Below, piece after piece: positions 7,530 through 16,227 of a stretch of 30,069 bases of DNA (positions within the stretch are counted from its first letter, which is position 1; every line of letters begins with the position of its first letter). The translations under genes and the position numbers were made by a program. The stretch is from Eubacterium sp. CAG:274 (lineage in GTDB: Bacteria; Bacillota; Clostridia; Lachnospirales; CAG-274). The notes under the pieces are model-generated. The model worked only from the letters and a program-made list of their open reading frames with translations. It was not told where the DNA came from and ran no database searches. The stretch spans positions 108,831-138,899 of the forward strand of contig FR888507.1 of the NCBI GenBank assembly GCA_000432155.1. The letters run 5' to 3'.

Positions 7530-8174
7530 ATGACAAAAACTGCTATAATGGCAGAAAACAAGCTTATCCTACTCTACTTAATTTACCAGTTAGATATGCC
7601 TATTTCATGGGCAGACCTTTTGGATTTTGCAGTCCCTAATTATATGGATTATATGGACTTTCAAATATATTTACAGGAAATGGTTGAAAACGGTATTGTC
7701 GAAAAATTAAACGAAGACAATAGCTATTTTTATTCTATTACTGAAGATGGTACTCAATGTATACGCTATTTTAGTAAGCGTATTCCTGAATCAAAATTAG
7801 GTAGTATATTGGCTTATGTGCGTAAGAACAAAAGTAGAATTAAAAAAGAATATTCTGTTTACGCAAATTATTTTTACTATGCAGAAAATGAATACATTGT
7901 AAAATGTGGTATTATAGAAGACGATGCCCCATTAATTGAACTTAACCTTACAGTTGCTTCAAAAGACCAAGCTAAGCTAATACGAAAGAACTGGAAATCT
8001 AATGTTTCAAATATTTATAATACAATTTTACAAAGTCTTATAACAAATGACTCCCCTGCTTCAAATGATGATGAATACGAGGATATACAAGAAAAGATAG
8101 AAAATTGTATGCAAAACAATGATATTCTTGAAGAAGATACCAACTTAATTCCTATGGTCGCAAAAAAGAAATAG
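7530..8174 (+). CDS. DUF4364 family protein, predicted winged-helix
   Basis: The 214-residue protein fits the clostridial DUF4364 family. The N-terminal half looks like a winged-helix domain: helices at about 5-55, including MPISWADLLDFAVPNYMDY, then a wing-like strand SYFYSITEDG. A C-terminal half with strands follows, and the last ~40 residues are acidic and probably disordered. It is most likely a DNA-binding regulator, but its targets are unknown. The ATG at 7530 is chosen because TAGGAG ends 9 nt upstream; the in-frame TTG at 7521 abuts that site. It is monocistronic, with its own promoter and a terminator that overlaps the stop codon. Confidence 0.85.
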   Translation: MTKTAIMAENKLILLYLIYQLDMPISWADLLDFAVPNYMDYMDFQIYLQEMVENGIVEKLNEDNSYFYSITEDGTQCIRYFSKRIPESKLGSILAYVRKNKSRIKKEYSVYANYFYYAENEYIVKCGIIEDDAPLIELNLTVASKDQAKLIRKNWKSNVSNIYNTILQSLITNDSPASNDDEYEDIQEKIENCMQNNDILEEDTNLIPMVAKKK

Positions 8175-8215
8175 AATGGTGTTAAAATTATTTTTCACCA
8201 TTCTATTTTTGTTTT
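8171..8215 (+). terminator. Intrinsic terminator of the DUF4364 gene
   Basis: An 11-bp perfect stem (8171-8181 with 8196-8206) encloses the TAG stop codon, and U-rich ATTTTTGTTTTT follows. Confidence 0.85.
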
Positions 8216-8223
8216 TAAACAAC

Positions 8224-8263
8224 AAAAACCACTTCATTAACTTTTTAACAGTTAATGAAGTGG
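8224..8263 (-). terminator. Intrinsic terminator of the rimP-ribF operon
   Basis: On the minus strand there is a 13-bp perfect stem (8251-8263 with 8229-8241), a 9-nt loop and then TTTTTG. It lies just downstream of the ribF stop codon, so it ends the translation-factor operon. It also separates it from the convergent DUF4364 gene. Confidence 0.9.
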
Positions 8264-8269
8264 CAAATA

Positions 8270-9211
8270 TTACAATTTATATTTCAGCACATCAAGATTA
8301 TTAATATATTCCAATGCTGTATTTTTATCATCTTTCAACTGAGCTACTAACTCATCCATATTTTTGAATTTTCTTTCGTTTCTCAATCTCTTGTAAAAAC
8401 AAACAGTAATTTCTTTATCATAAATATTCTCATTAAAATCAAATATATTTGTTTCAATTCGTCTGTTATTTTTACCGAAAGTAGGATTTGTCCCTACATT
8501 TGAAAATCCATAATATGTCTTTCCCTCATAAATGACAGATGTAAGATAAACTCCATCTGGAGGCAAAAGTTTCTTTTCAGGTGGTTCAAGATTCGCTGTA
8601 GGAAAATTCATCAATCTTCCCCTCTGGTCACCATGAACAACTTTACCTATTACAAAATATGGCTTATTAAGTAACTTCGCTACAGTTTCCATATCCCCAT
8701 AATTTATAAGACCCCTAATTCTTGTACTAGAAACTCTGACACCATTGGTTTTTACAGAACTAATGCCTATAACATTTATTCCTCTTTCTTCTCCTAATTT
8801 TTTCAAAGTTTCCAAATTGCCTACTCTATCTCTACCAAAGCAATAATTTTCCCCAACTACAAGAACTTTGCAATTTGTTTTTTCAACAAGCAAATCCATA
8901 AATGCCTCTGGTGCAAGTTGTGCAAACTCTCTATTGAAAGGATAAAGCACAAGGTCATTTACACCCATTTTTTCAATTATAAATTTCTTTTCATCTAAAG
9001 ACAGCATAGTAAGAAATTCGCCTTTTTTGCCAAAAAACTCTACGGGATGAGGATAAAATGAAAAAATAACACTTTCTAAATTTTCTCTTTTAGAATATTC
9101 TTTGACAGTTTTAATTAACTCCTGATGTCCCAAATGAACACCGTCAAAGTTACCTAATGATACAGCCGAAGCTCTCTCTATTTGAAAATCATCAGTTTCA
9201 TAAACCTTCAT
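8270..9211 (-). CDS. ribF: Bifunctional riboflavin kinase / FAD synthetase
   Basis: RibF phosphorylates riboflavin to FMN and adenylates FMN to FAD. The 313-residue product has the N-terminal FAD synthetase nucleotidyltransferase domain, with the HxGH-type motif in SLGNFDGVHLGHQ and the second motif near VSSTRIRGLI. The C-terminal riboflavin kinase domain starts around residue 185, with GDQRGRLMNFPTANLEP. The start is ATG at 9211 with AAGGTG 6 nt upstream; the in-frame GTG at 9220 is part of that site. It is the last gene of the operon, 10 nt after truB. Confidence 0.96.
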   Translation of the reverse strand: MKVYETDDFQIERASAVSLGNFDGVHLGHQELIKTVKEYSKRENLESVIFSFYPHPVEFFGKKGEFLTMLSLDEKKFIIEKMGVNDLVLYPFNREFAQLAPEAFMDLLVEKTNCKVLVVGENYCFGRDRVGNLETLKKLGEERGINVIGISSVKTNGVRVSSTRIRGLINYGDMETVAKLLNKPYFVIGKVVHGDQRGRLMNFPTANLEPPEKKLLPPDGVYLTSVIYEGKTYYGFSNVGTNPTFGKNNRRIETNIFDFNENIYDKEITVCFYKRLRNERKFKNMDELVAQLKDDKNTALEYINNLDVLKYKL

Positions 9212-9221
9212 TTTTATCACC

Positions 9222-10127
9222 TTATTTTAACATAGTTTTAGGTTTAATAAATTCCTCTTCTACTGTATAAATTCCGACAATATTGTTGTCCCAATCTTTG
9301 AGAACAACTTGTCCTCCTTTATCCATTTCTTTGGTACTTAAAAATTTCTTAGATATTGGATTTCCGTTTACAACGAACTTTTCTGCCTCTTTTGTAACAG
9401 TAATAGTATTAAAATCCTTTAAAATAACATCCATAGGAATAAGAACATCATTTATATTGCCATCTCCCACTAATTTTTTAAAGTCATCAATCTTTATACT
9501 GTTTTCAAGATAAAAGTTACCACTTCGGCTACGAATAAGGCTGGACATACAACCTCCGCAACCAAGTTTTTCGCCTATATCTTTACAAAGAGTTCTGATA
9601 TATGTACCTTTTGAACAAAGGACTTTGAAGGCAAATTTATTATTTCCTAAACTCTTAATATCTGAAATATCAAATATATGTATAAGTCTGGTTTTTCTTT
9701 CTACTTCTTTGCCCTCTCTCGCCAATTCATACAATTTTCTTCCGTTTACTTTTATGGCTGAGTACATAGGAGGCTTTTGGTGGTATTCGCCTATAAAATT
9801 TACAGCAGCATTTTTAAAATCCTCTTCTGTAACATTTACAGGCTTTTCCTCCAATACATCACCAAAAATATCTTCTGTTGTAGTAGAGATGCCAAGAGTT
9901 ATTTCAGCAATATATTCTTTAATATCTGCTGCAATATAGTCAGCCAACTTAGTTGCCTTACCTACGCAAACTGGCAGAACCCCTTCTGCCTCTGGGTCGA
10001 GAGTTCCAGTATGACCTGTCTTAACTTTGCTAAGGGTATTTCTGACTATATTTACTACATCGTGAGAAGTAAAACCCTTTTCCTTATAAATATTTATAAC
10101 ACCTGAAAAATTATAATTACTTTTCAT
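9222..10127 (-). CDS. truB: tRNA pseudouridine(55) synthase
   Basis: TruB converts U55 of the T-loop of tRNAs to pseudouridine. The 301-residue protein starts with the family hallmark GVINIYKEKGFTSHDVV. The catalytic Asp is D44 in GHTGTLDPEAEGVLPV, and KPPMYSAIKVNGRKLYELAREG follows (split here only by family loop positions). CSKGTYIRTLCKDIG marks the second half, and a PUA-like C-terminal segment completes it. The ATG at 10127 overlaps the nrnA 3' end by 11 nt, so it is translated by coupling; its ribosome binding site is weak (GAGAG). Confidence 0.97.
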   Translation of the reverse strand: MKSNYNFSGVINIYKEKGFTSHDVVNIVRNTLSKVKTGHTGTLDPEAEGVLPVCVGKATKLADYIAADIKEYIAEITLGISTTTEDIFGDVLEEKPVNVTEEDFKNAAVNFIGEYHQKPPMYSAIKVNGRKLYELAREGKEVERKTRLIHIFDISDIKSLGNNKFAFKVLCSKGTYIRTLCKDIGEKLGCGGCMSSLIRSRSGNFYLENSIKIDDFKKLVGDGNINDVLIPMDVILKDFNTITVTKEAEKFVVNGNPISKKFLSTKEMDKGGQVVLKDWDNNIVGIYTVEEEFIKPKTMLK

Positions 10128-11067
10128 CTAATTCTCTCTTAACTCTTTCTACTGCTTTTTCCAACACATCTTTTAAATTTCCCTCTACAGAAGCACCGGC
10201 AGCCAATACATGGCCACCACCTCCGTACTCTGATGCAATTTTATTTACATCAACAGATTTTGAACGGAAACTTAATTTAACAATACCATTATCTCTCTCA
10301 CTTGCGAATACACTAACTTGTGAACCTTTAATAGAAAGCATATATCCAACTATACCACCAATTTGGTCAAGTGATGCACCACAATCCTCTAAATCTTTTG
10401 CTGTAATATAAGTATATGCAATTCCATCGTTATAATTCATATTAGAAACAGCTCTGGCCTCTATTTTCATTCTCTCTATTGTCTTTTCCTTTAATATCTT
10501 CTGATGAATAAAAGGAGTATCAATACCCACACCTACAAGCTCCCCTGCTACCTGGTGAGTTCTTTTTGATGTACAATTATGCATAAAGCAACCTGTATCT
10601 GTAAGTATTCCTGTATAGAGAGCAGTTGCAATATTTAAATCAATATCTACAAACTGACTTACAAGCTCGTAAACAACTTCACAAGCTGATGACGCCTGAC
10701 TATTTACTATATTTTTATCTCCAAAGAGATTATTACTTATGTGATGGTCAATGTCGTAAGTAAGAGTTGCTCTGTCGAAAACTGAACCAGCCTCTCCAAG
10801 TCTTTCCTTATCTCCACAGTCAACAGCAAACATAATTTCTGGATTTAGTTCGGAATAATCCCCATTATATAAAAATCTGTTACCATTGAGAATATTAAAT
10901 TCTTCCCCGAAATGTTCAAGAAGAATAACCGGAGTCTTGCCTAGCTTTTCAAGAGCAAAAGCAAGACCCATAACTGAACCTACAGCATCTCCATCTGGAT
11001 TAACATGAGCAGAAATATATATTGTCTGTATATTTTTTATATCCTGCTCAATTGTATTCTCATACAT
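10117..11067 (-). CDS. nrnA: DHH-family phosphoesterase, bifunctional oligoribonuclease / pAp phosphatase type
   Basis: This protein is predicted to degrade nanoRNAs and dephosphorylate 3'-phosphoadenosine 5'-phosphate, as NrnA does in Firmicutes. The 316-residue product has the DHH domain metal motifs HVNPDGDAVGS (about 21-31), AVDCGD (81-86) and DHH (D107, H108, H109). It also has the C-terminal DHHA1 substrate-binding motif GGGGHVLAAGA. The start is ATG at 11067, with AGGGGA upstream. It lies between rbfA and truB, the usual Firmicutes position. Confidence 0.94.
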   Translation of the reverse strand: MYENTIEQDIKNIQTIYISAHVNPDGDAVGSVMGLAFALEKLGKTPVILLEHFGEEFNILNGNRFLYNGDYSELNPEIMFAVDCGDKERLGEAGSVFDRATLTYDIDHHISNNLFGDKNIVNSQASSACEVVYELVSQFVDIDLNIATALYTGILTDTGCFMHNCTSKRTHQVAGELVGVGIDTPFIHQKILKEKTIERMKIEARAVSNMNYNDGIAYTYITAKDLEDCGASLDQIGGIVGYMLSIKGSQVSVFASERDNGIVKLSFRSKSVDVNKIASEYGGGGHVLAAGASVEGNLKDVLEKAVERVKRELDEK

Positions 11068-11076
11068 ACAAATCCC

Positions 11077-11427
11077 CTACTTATCGTTAATTTCTCTAAT
11101 AATCTTATCAATCTTAAAGCTATATTCCAACGAATCATCAAGTATAAACTTAATTTCAGGAGTAACTCTAAGATTAATTCTCTTAGCAATAAGACTTCTA
11201 ACAAAACCAGAAGCTCTATTGAGAACCTGCATTACTTCTTCTTTCTTTTCATCATCGCCTAAAATACTAACAAAAATCTTGCAATATTTTAAGTCGTTTG
11301 TTGTATCAACTTTTAAAACGCTTGTAATAACACCTACTCTAGGGTCTTTTAACTCGCCTCTTAAAATAGTTGATACTTCTTTCTTGATTTCGTCATTAAT
11401 ACGAATCATTCTTGTATTTGTTTTCAT
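11077..11427 (-). CDS. rbfA: 30S ribosome-binding factor A
   Basis: RbfA helps mature the 16S rRNA 5' end and 30S subunits. At 116 residues it has the family length and marks: the RINDEIKKEVSTIL helix near the N-terminus, DPRVGVITSVLKVDTTNDL, the KH-like strand KIFVSILG, and RVTPEIKFILDDSLEYSFKI near the C-terminus. The ATG at 11427 overlaps the infB stop codon (TAATG), and a GGAGGAAG site lies in the infB 3' end. An internal ATG at 11409 is a less likely alternative. Confidence 0.97.
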   Translation of the reverse strand: MKTNTRMIRINDEIKKEVSTILRGELKDPRVGVITSVLKVDTTNDLKYCKIFVSILGDDEKKEEVMQVLNRASGFVRSLIAKRINLRVTPEIKFILDDSLEYSFKIDKIIREINDK

Positions 11428-13709
11428 TATCGCTTAACTTCCTCCATAACGAAAGCTTCAACTATGTCGCCTTCCTTAACATCGTTAAACTTATTAAATG
11501 TAAGACCACATTCGAAGCTTGTGTTAACTTCCTTAACATCGTCTTTGAAACGCTTTAAGCCGGCAAGTTCGCCTTCGTAAATTACGATACCATCTCTGAT
11601 AATTCTAACCTGAGCATTTCTGTTCATCTTACCATCAGTAACATAGCCACCACCGATTGTACCAATACCAGATGCCTTAAATGTACTTCTGATTTCAGCA
11701 TGACCGATAATCTTTTCTTCGTATACTGGGTCAAGAAGGCCCTTCATAGCTGCTGTAATATCTTCAATAGCATTGTAAATTACTCTATAAAGTCTTACAT
11801 CAACTTTCTGTTCTTCAGCAACATTCTTAGCAGATGGTTCTGGACGAACATTGAAACCGATTACAATAGCATTAGATGCACTTGCAAGCATTACATCTGA
11901 TTCTGTAATAGCACCTACGCCACCATGGATTGTTCTAACCTTAACTTCATCGTTAGAAAGCTTTTCAAGACTCTGGCGAACAGCTTCAACAGAACCCTGT
12001 ACATCAGCCTTAATTACAATGTTAAGTTCCTTAATATTACCACTCTGAATCTGGCTAAATAAGTCATCAAGGCTAACCTTTTGAGGTGTTTCCTTGAGCA
12101 TATCTACTCTATCCTTAGCTACAACAGATTCGGCAACCTGTCTTGCCTTTCTTTCGTTTTCAGCAACATAGAACATATCGCCAGCCATAGGAACTTCATT
12201 AAGACCAAGAATTTCTACAGGCATAGATGGACCAGCCTTTTTAACTTTCTGACCTCTATCATTCATCATGGCTCTGATTCTACCATAGCAAGTACCGGCA
12301 ACAATAGGGTCACCAACATGAAGTGTACCACTCTGTACAAGTACAGTAGCAACAGCACCTCTACCCTTATCAAGCTGAGCTTCAATAATATTACCTCTAG
12401 CTCTCTTGTTAGGATTTGCCTTTAATTCCTTCATTTCAGCAACAAGAATAATCATTTCAAGGAGGTTATCAATACCTTCCTTAGTCTGAGCTGAAACTGG
12501 AACACAAATTGTTTCGCCACCCCAATCTTCAGCAACAAGACCGTATTCAACTAATTCCTGCTTAACTCTATCTGGGTTTGCACCTGGCTTATCAATCTTA
12601 TTAATAGCAACAATAATTTCTACACCAGCAGCCTTTGCATGGTTAATGGCTTCAATAGTCTGAGGCATAACACCATCATCAGCAGCAACTACTAATATAG
12701 CAATATCTGTAACCTGAGCACCTCTCATTCTCATAGCTGTGAAAGCTTCGTGACCTGGTGTGTCAAGGAATGTAATAGGCTTTTTATCAATAGAAACTGT
12801 GTAAGCACCAATATGCTGAGTAATACCACCGGCTTCTCTTGCTGTAACATGAGAATGACGAATAGCATCAAGAAGTGAAGTTTTACCATGGTCAACATGA
12901 CCCATTACTACTACTACTGGTGGTCTTTCAACTAAACTCTTTTCATCGTCTTCTTCTTCCTTAAAGGCTTCTTCGAAAATATCAATTTCCTTTGCGTGTT
13001 CAACAATAATGTTGAATTCTTCCATACAAAGTTCTTCTACTGTATCAAAATCAATTTCCTGATTGATATTTGCCATAATACCCTTTTTCATAAGAGCCAT
13101 AACAATAGCAGATGGAGCTTTCTTAATCTTTTCAGCTAAATCCTTAATGCTAATGCTTTCTGGAATAGCAATTTCAAAAATTTCCTGTACTTCTGGCTGT
13201 TTTTGAGCAACAGGTGCCTGTTTCTGACCACCCTTGTTCTTCTTATTCTTCTTGCCATTAAAGTTATTATTGTTATTATTGAAGTTGTTATTCTTCTTAA
13301 AATTGTTGTTATTGTTGTTGTTTCTGTTGTTGTTATTATTTTTATTAAAATTGCCGTTATTTCTGTTATTATTGTTGTTATTGTTGTTATTGTTTCTGTT
13401 ATTATTGTTATTCTGACCGGCGTTTTTATTTCCGTTGTTTTTATTATTATTGTTGTTATTATTGTTATTTCTGTTGTTATTGTTATTATTATTGTTTACA
13501 ACAGGCTTTTCTTCATTTTTAACTTCTGGCTTTTTATCAGCTTTAGCTTCAGATTTATTGTAAAGTGCTTTTACCTTTTCAACTGATTCCTCATCTAATG
13601 AGCTAACAGCCTTTTTATCCTTAATACCAATACTATCAAGTTTCTCTATAAGTTCTTTCGTACTTACTTCTAACGTCTTTGCTAATTCATGAACTCTCAA
13701 TTTAGACAA
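11427..13709 (-). CDS. infB: Translation initiation factor IF-2 with poly-Asn linker
   Basis: IF-2 is the GTPase that places fMet-tRNA on the 30S subunit. The 760-residue protein has an IF2_N domain (about 1-52), a charged spacer, a low-complexity Asn-rich linker (72-150), and a second IF2_N domain (about 178-240). The G domain follows, with G1 GHVDHGKT (270-277), G3 DTPGH (316-320) and G4 NKID (370-373). Beta-barrel domain II, IF-2 domain 3 and the C-terminal fMet-tRNA-binding domain come last. The start is TTG at 13709, with GGAGG 9 nt upstream and the standard N-terminus MSKLRVHELAK. The stop overlaps rbfA. The linker is the unusual part and is described separately. Confidence 0.98.
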   Translation of the reverse strand: MSKLRVHELAKTLEVSTKELIEKLDSIGIKDKKAVSSLDEESVEKVKALYNKSEAKADKKPEVKNEEKPVVNNNNNNNNRNNNNNNNNNKNNGNKNAGQNNNNNRNNNNNNNNNNRNNGNFNKNNNNNRNNNNNNNFKKNNNFNNNNNNFNGKKNKKNKGGQKQAPVAQKQPEVQEIFEIAIPESISIKDLAEKIKKAPSAIVMALMKKGIMANINQEIDFDTVEELCMEEFNIIVEHAKEIDIFEEAFKEEEDDEKSLVERPPVVVVMGHVDHGKTSLLDAIRHSHVTAREAGGITQHIGAYTVSIDKKPITFLDTPGHEAFTAMRMRGAQVTDIAILVVAADDGVMPQTIEAINHAKAAGVEIIVAINKIDKPGANPDRVKQELVEYGLVAEDWGGETICVPVSAQTKEGIDNLLEMIILVAEMKELKANPNKRARGNIIEAQLDKGRGAVATVLVQSGTLHVGDPIVAGTCYGRIRAMMNDRGQKVKKAGPSMPVEILGLNEVPMAGDMFYVAENERKARQVAESVVAKDRVDMLKETPQKVSLDDLFSQIQSGNIKELNIVIKADVQGSVEAVRQSLEKLSNDEVKVRTIHGGVGAITESDVMLASASNAIVIGFNVRPEPSAKNVAEEQKVDVRLYRVIYNAIEDITAAMKGLLDPVYEEKIIGHAEIRSTFKASGIGTIGGGYVTDGKMNRNAQVRIIRDGIVIYEGELAGLKRFKDDVKEVNTSFECGLTFNKFNDVKEGDIVEAFVMEEVKR
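13260..13496 (-). repeat. Poly-asparagine low-complexity tract inside infB
   Basis: Residues 72-150 of IF-2 contain about 61 Asn in 79 positions, broken mainly by single Arg, Lys, Gly and Phe residues. The codons are an irregular mix of AAC and AAT, so it is not a single-codon microsatellite. The position matches the variable interdomain linker of IF-2, which is normally rich in charged, Pro, Ala or Gly residues. Confidence 0.9.
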
Positions 13710-13754
13710 TAGAACACACCTCCATTTAGACTAGGGGCAACCCCTCACTACAAC

Positions 13755-14057
13755 TTACTGTTCAAGCATAGAATGAATTTTGTTTGCAAAATTTTCATCA
13801 ATTATGGCAAAGGTACTACGATTATCTTTACCAATAATACTGCTCAATATATCTTTAGTGCTTGTTATTAAAATCGGCACATCATAATGTTTACATTTAT
13901 TTGTAAATTTCTTTTTTGTATTGTCAGAAGCATCTTCTGGAATAATAACCAACTTAGCTTCTTTTTTCTGAATTGCTTTCTCTACTGTATCTTCACCTGT
14001 TTTCATTTTGCCAGCTCTCTGACAAAGTGACAATAGAGAAAGTATCTGTCTATTCAT
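13755..14057 (-). CDS. ylxQ: L7Ae/L30e/Gadd45-family ribosomal protein-like, YlxQ type
   Basis: This 100-residue protein belongs to the L7Ae family of RNA-binding proteins that recognise kink-turns. Visible marks are SLCQRAGKMKTGEDTVEKAI at the N-terminus, KLVIIPEDASDNTKKKF, a Cys/His-containing segment CKHYDVPI, and the final strand FAIIDENFA. The gene position between ylxR and infB is the standard Firmicutes one. The ATG at 14057 overlaps the ylxR 3' end by 8 nt, with GGAG 7 nt upstream. The precise role of the family in this operon is not settled by anything seen here. Confidence 0.93.
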   Translation of the reverse strand: MNRQILSLLSLCQRAGKMKTGEDTVEKAIQKKEAKLVIIPEDASDNTKKKFTNKCKHYDVPILITSTKDILSSIIGKDNRSTFAIIDENFANKIHSMLEQ

Positions 14058-14322
14058 TTATATTCTCCAACTGCATTTTTAACTCTTCATAAACGCTCTG
14101 GGGAACAGAGGTTTTGAATGACCTATCAAGTCCCTTAGATTTACACGCCTTGTTAAGACATTCTGCATTTGGGCATACATATGCACCTCTGCCCGGCTTT
14201 TTACCTGTAGGGTCAAGAGAAATTTCGCCAGCATCATTTCTGACAACACGAATAAGTTCTTTCTTATTTTTCATTTCCTGACAACCTATACATTTTCTCA
14301 AAGGAATCTTTTTAGTAGCCAT
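14050..14322 (-). CDS. ylxR: YlxR family RNA-binding protein (DUF448; RnpM)
   Basis: The 90-residue product carries the DUF448 signatures PLRKCIGCQEMKNKKELIRV (about 7-26) and GRGAYVC, with paired cysteines. It is a small basic RNA-binding protein; the Bacillus homologue has been linked to RNase P modulation. The ATG at 14322 has a strong GGGGAGGTG site upstream. It sits 17 nt after nusA and overlaps ylxQ. Confidence 0.94.
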   Translation of the reverse strand: MATKKIPLRKCIGCQEMKNKKELIRVVRNDAGEISLDPTGKKPGRGAYVCPNAECLNKACKSKGLDRSFKTSVPQSVYEELKMQLENINE

Positions 14323-14339
14323 TTTTACACCTCCCCAAA

Positions 14340-15467
14340 TTATTCTTCAGTTGTTTCTTCTTCGATTGTTTCTTCAACTTCACTATTATTGCCAATTTTG
14401 TCAAAATCTATAAAGTCTGTAGAACGAGCCTGAGATTCACTCTTAATATCAATCTTCCAACCAGTAAGTCTTGCAGCAAGTCTTACGTTCTGACCTTCCT
14501 TACCGATAGCAAGTGAAAGCTGATTATCTGGTACAACAACCTTCGCAGACTTTTCGTCTTCATTTTCATCAATTTCAACAGCAACAACATTAGCTGGTCT
14601 TAAAGCAGCAGCAATAAATTCTGCTGGGTCTTCACTCCAAGGAATGATGTCAATCTTTTCGCCCTTGAGTTCGTTAACAATTACATCAACTCTTGAACCG
14701 TTCTGACCTACACAAGCACCTACTGCATCAACATTTTCGCTGTTTGAGTAAACTGCCATTTTAGTTCTTGAACCAGCTTCTCTTGAAATACCCTTAATTT
14801 CAACTGTACCGTCAAAAATTTCTGGACATTCAAGTTCAAAAAGTCTTTTTACAAGTTCATAGTGTGTTCTTGAAACAGTAACCTGTGGTCCTTTTGTTGC
14901 AAGTGAAACTTTAAGGATATAAACCTTTAATCTATCGTTAAACTTGTAAGTTTCTCCTGGAAGCTGTTCTGTCATAGGAAGAATAGCATCAGTCTTGCCA
15001 AGATTTACAATAATGTTGCCCTTGCCGTCTGTTCTCTGAACAATAGCTGTTTCAACTTCCTTTTCCTTTGCAGAAAATTCGTTGTACATTTTTTCTCTTT
15101 CAGCTTCTCTGAACTTCTGAACAACAACCTGCTTTGCTGTCTGAGCAGAAATTCTACCAAAATTCTTAGGAGTAATTTCAAAATCAACAAAATCACCTAA
15201 TTCATACATAGGATTGATTTCCTGTGCATCTTCAAGAGAAACCTCTAAGAAAGCATCGTATACATCTTCAACAACTTCCTTCTGAGCGAAAACCTTGATT
15301 TCGCCAGTTTCTCTGTTCATATCAACCTTGATATTCTGAGAAGTACCATAGTTCTTCTTGCAAGCTGTAACAAGAGATGTTTCAATAGCTTCAAAAATTG
15401 TTTCCTTTGGTATACCTTTTTCTTTTTCAATTATTTCCAAAGAGTCTAAAAGTTCTTTGCAATCCAT
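14340..15467 (-). CDS. nusA: Transcription termination/antitermination factor NusA
   Basis: NusA binds RNA polymerase and the nascent RNA, promoting pausing and intrinsic termination. The 375-residue protein has the N-terminal polymerase-binding domain (about 1-125), an S1 domain (about 130-200), and two KH domains. KH1 includes AVYSNSENVDAVGACVGQNG; KH2 includes NQLSLAIGKEGQNVRLAARL. A short acidic tail (EETIEEETTEE) follows. It lacks the extra C-terminal acidic repeats of proteobacterial NusA, which is normal for Firmicutes. The start is ATG at 15467, with AAGGAGG 9 nt upstream. Confidence 0.97.
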   Translation of the reverse strand: MDCKELLDSLEIIEKEKGIPKETIFEAIETSLVTACKKNYGTSQNIKVDMNRETGEIKVFAQKEVVEDVYDAFLEVSLEDAQEINPMYELGDFVDFEITPKNFGRISAQTAKQVVVQKFREAEREKMYNEFSAKEKEVETAIVQRTDGKGNIIVNLGKTDAILPMTEQLPGETYKFNDRLKVYILKVSLATKGPQVTVSRTHYELVKRLFELECPEIFDGTVEIKGISREAGSRTKMAVYSNSENVDAVGACVGQNGSRVDVIVNELKGEKIDIIPWSEDPAEFIAAALRPANVVAVEIDENEDEKSAKVVVPDNQLSLAIGKEGQNVRLAARLTGWKIDIKSESQARSTDFIDFDKIGNNSEVEETIEEETTEE

Positions 15468-15486
15468 TTAAAATATCCTCCTTAAA

Positions 15487-15951
15487 TTATAATATAACTG
15501 CTAATCTTGTAGTAGCAATGTCCTTACGGTTAAATGCTAATGTACGGTTATCTTCAGTTATGATAGTAACATTGTCATTTTCATCAAGGCCCTGTAAAGT
15601 ACCTTGGAATTCCTTTACACCATCTACAGCCTTGAAAAGCTTTACATCAACAATTCTGCCCTTATACTTAACATATTCGTGGTCACGCTTTAATACTCTA
15701 TCAAGTCCCGGAGAACTTACTTCAAGTATATAAGCCTGTTCAGTCATATCATCGTCAAGCTGAGCATCAAGCTCTCGGCTAACATCTACACATTCATCAA
15801 TGCCGACGCCACCTTCTTTGTCAATATATAATCTCAAGTACCAAGAAGCACCTTCCTTTACATATTCAACATCAACAAATTCAAGACCCTTTTTCTCAAG
15901 AATAGGTACAGCTAATTTTTCAACAAGTTTAACTATTTCCTTTGCTTGCAT
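15487..15951 (-). CDS. rimP: Ribosome maturation factor RimP
   Basis: RimP assists assembly of the 30S subunit. The 154-residue protein has the family N-terminal alpha/beta domain, with LEFVDVEYVKEGASWYLRLY and the GIDECVDVSREL helix, and the motif YILEVSSPGLDRVL. The C-terminal SH3-like barrel runs from about 90. It is the first gene of the operon; the ATG at 15951 has AAAGGATGG upstream. The leader RNA carries a hairpin described separately. Confidence 0.95.
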   Translation of the reverse strand: MQAKEIVKLVEKLAVPILEKKGLEFVDVEYVKEGASWYLRLYIDKEGGVGIDECVDVSRELDAQLDDDMTEQAYILEVSSPGLDRVLKRDHEYVKYKGRIVDVKLFKAVDGVKEFQGTLQGLDENDNVTIITEDNRTLAFNRKDIATTRLAVIL

Positions 15952-15990
15952 TTAACCATCCTTTCAATGTAACTTTTTATTTTACATACA

Positions 15991-16017
15991 AAACGAGAGT
16001 GGGCGTAACCCACTCTC
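15991..16017 (-). terminator. Terminator-like hairpin in the rimP-nusA leader
   Basis: On the minus strand a perfect 9-bp GC-rich stem GAGAGTGGG/CCCACTCTC (16009-16017 with 15995-16003) has a 5-nt loop and is followed by GTTTTG. It lies about 20 nt after the predicted transcript start and 43 nt before the rimP start. It cannot serve the adh gene, which has its own terminator at 16386. It may attenuate the operon, perhaps in a NusA-dependent way; that last point is speculation. Confidence 0.6.
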
Positions 16018-16043
16018 ACACAAGACATCATTCAACTGGAGTA

Positions 16044-16072
16044 ATTATAACATAATATACCATACAATGCAA
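16044..16072 (-). promoter_or_regulatory. Promoter of the rimP-nusA-infB operon
   Basis: On the minus strand there is a -35 TTGCAT (16067-16072), a 17-nt spacer and a perfect -10 TATAAT (16044-16049). The transcript would start near 16037. Confidence 0.75.
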
Positions 16073-16227
16073 GTAAAATTTATTTTCTTCCTATACCACA
16101 TGGTAGAAACCCATCTTTACACAACATCTTTTTTTTAATTTATATAACATCTTGCTAGCAAGTAAAGTATAAAAAACACCTTTTTTCATAATATAATACT
16201 GTAAATCACATTGGAGGTCTTATAAGT

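Noticed and set aside
13203..13586. Long plus-strand reading frames rich in Leu, Ile and Val opposite infB
   Set aside because: They are the complement of the Asn codon tract (AAC/AAT read backwards as GTT/ATT and shifted frames); no ribosome binding site and no family resemblance.
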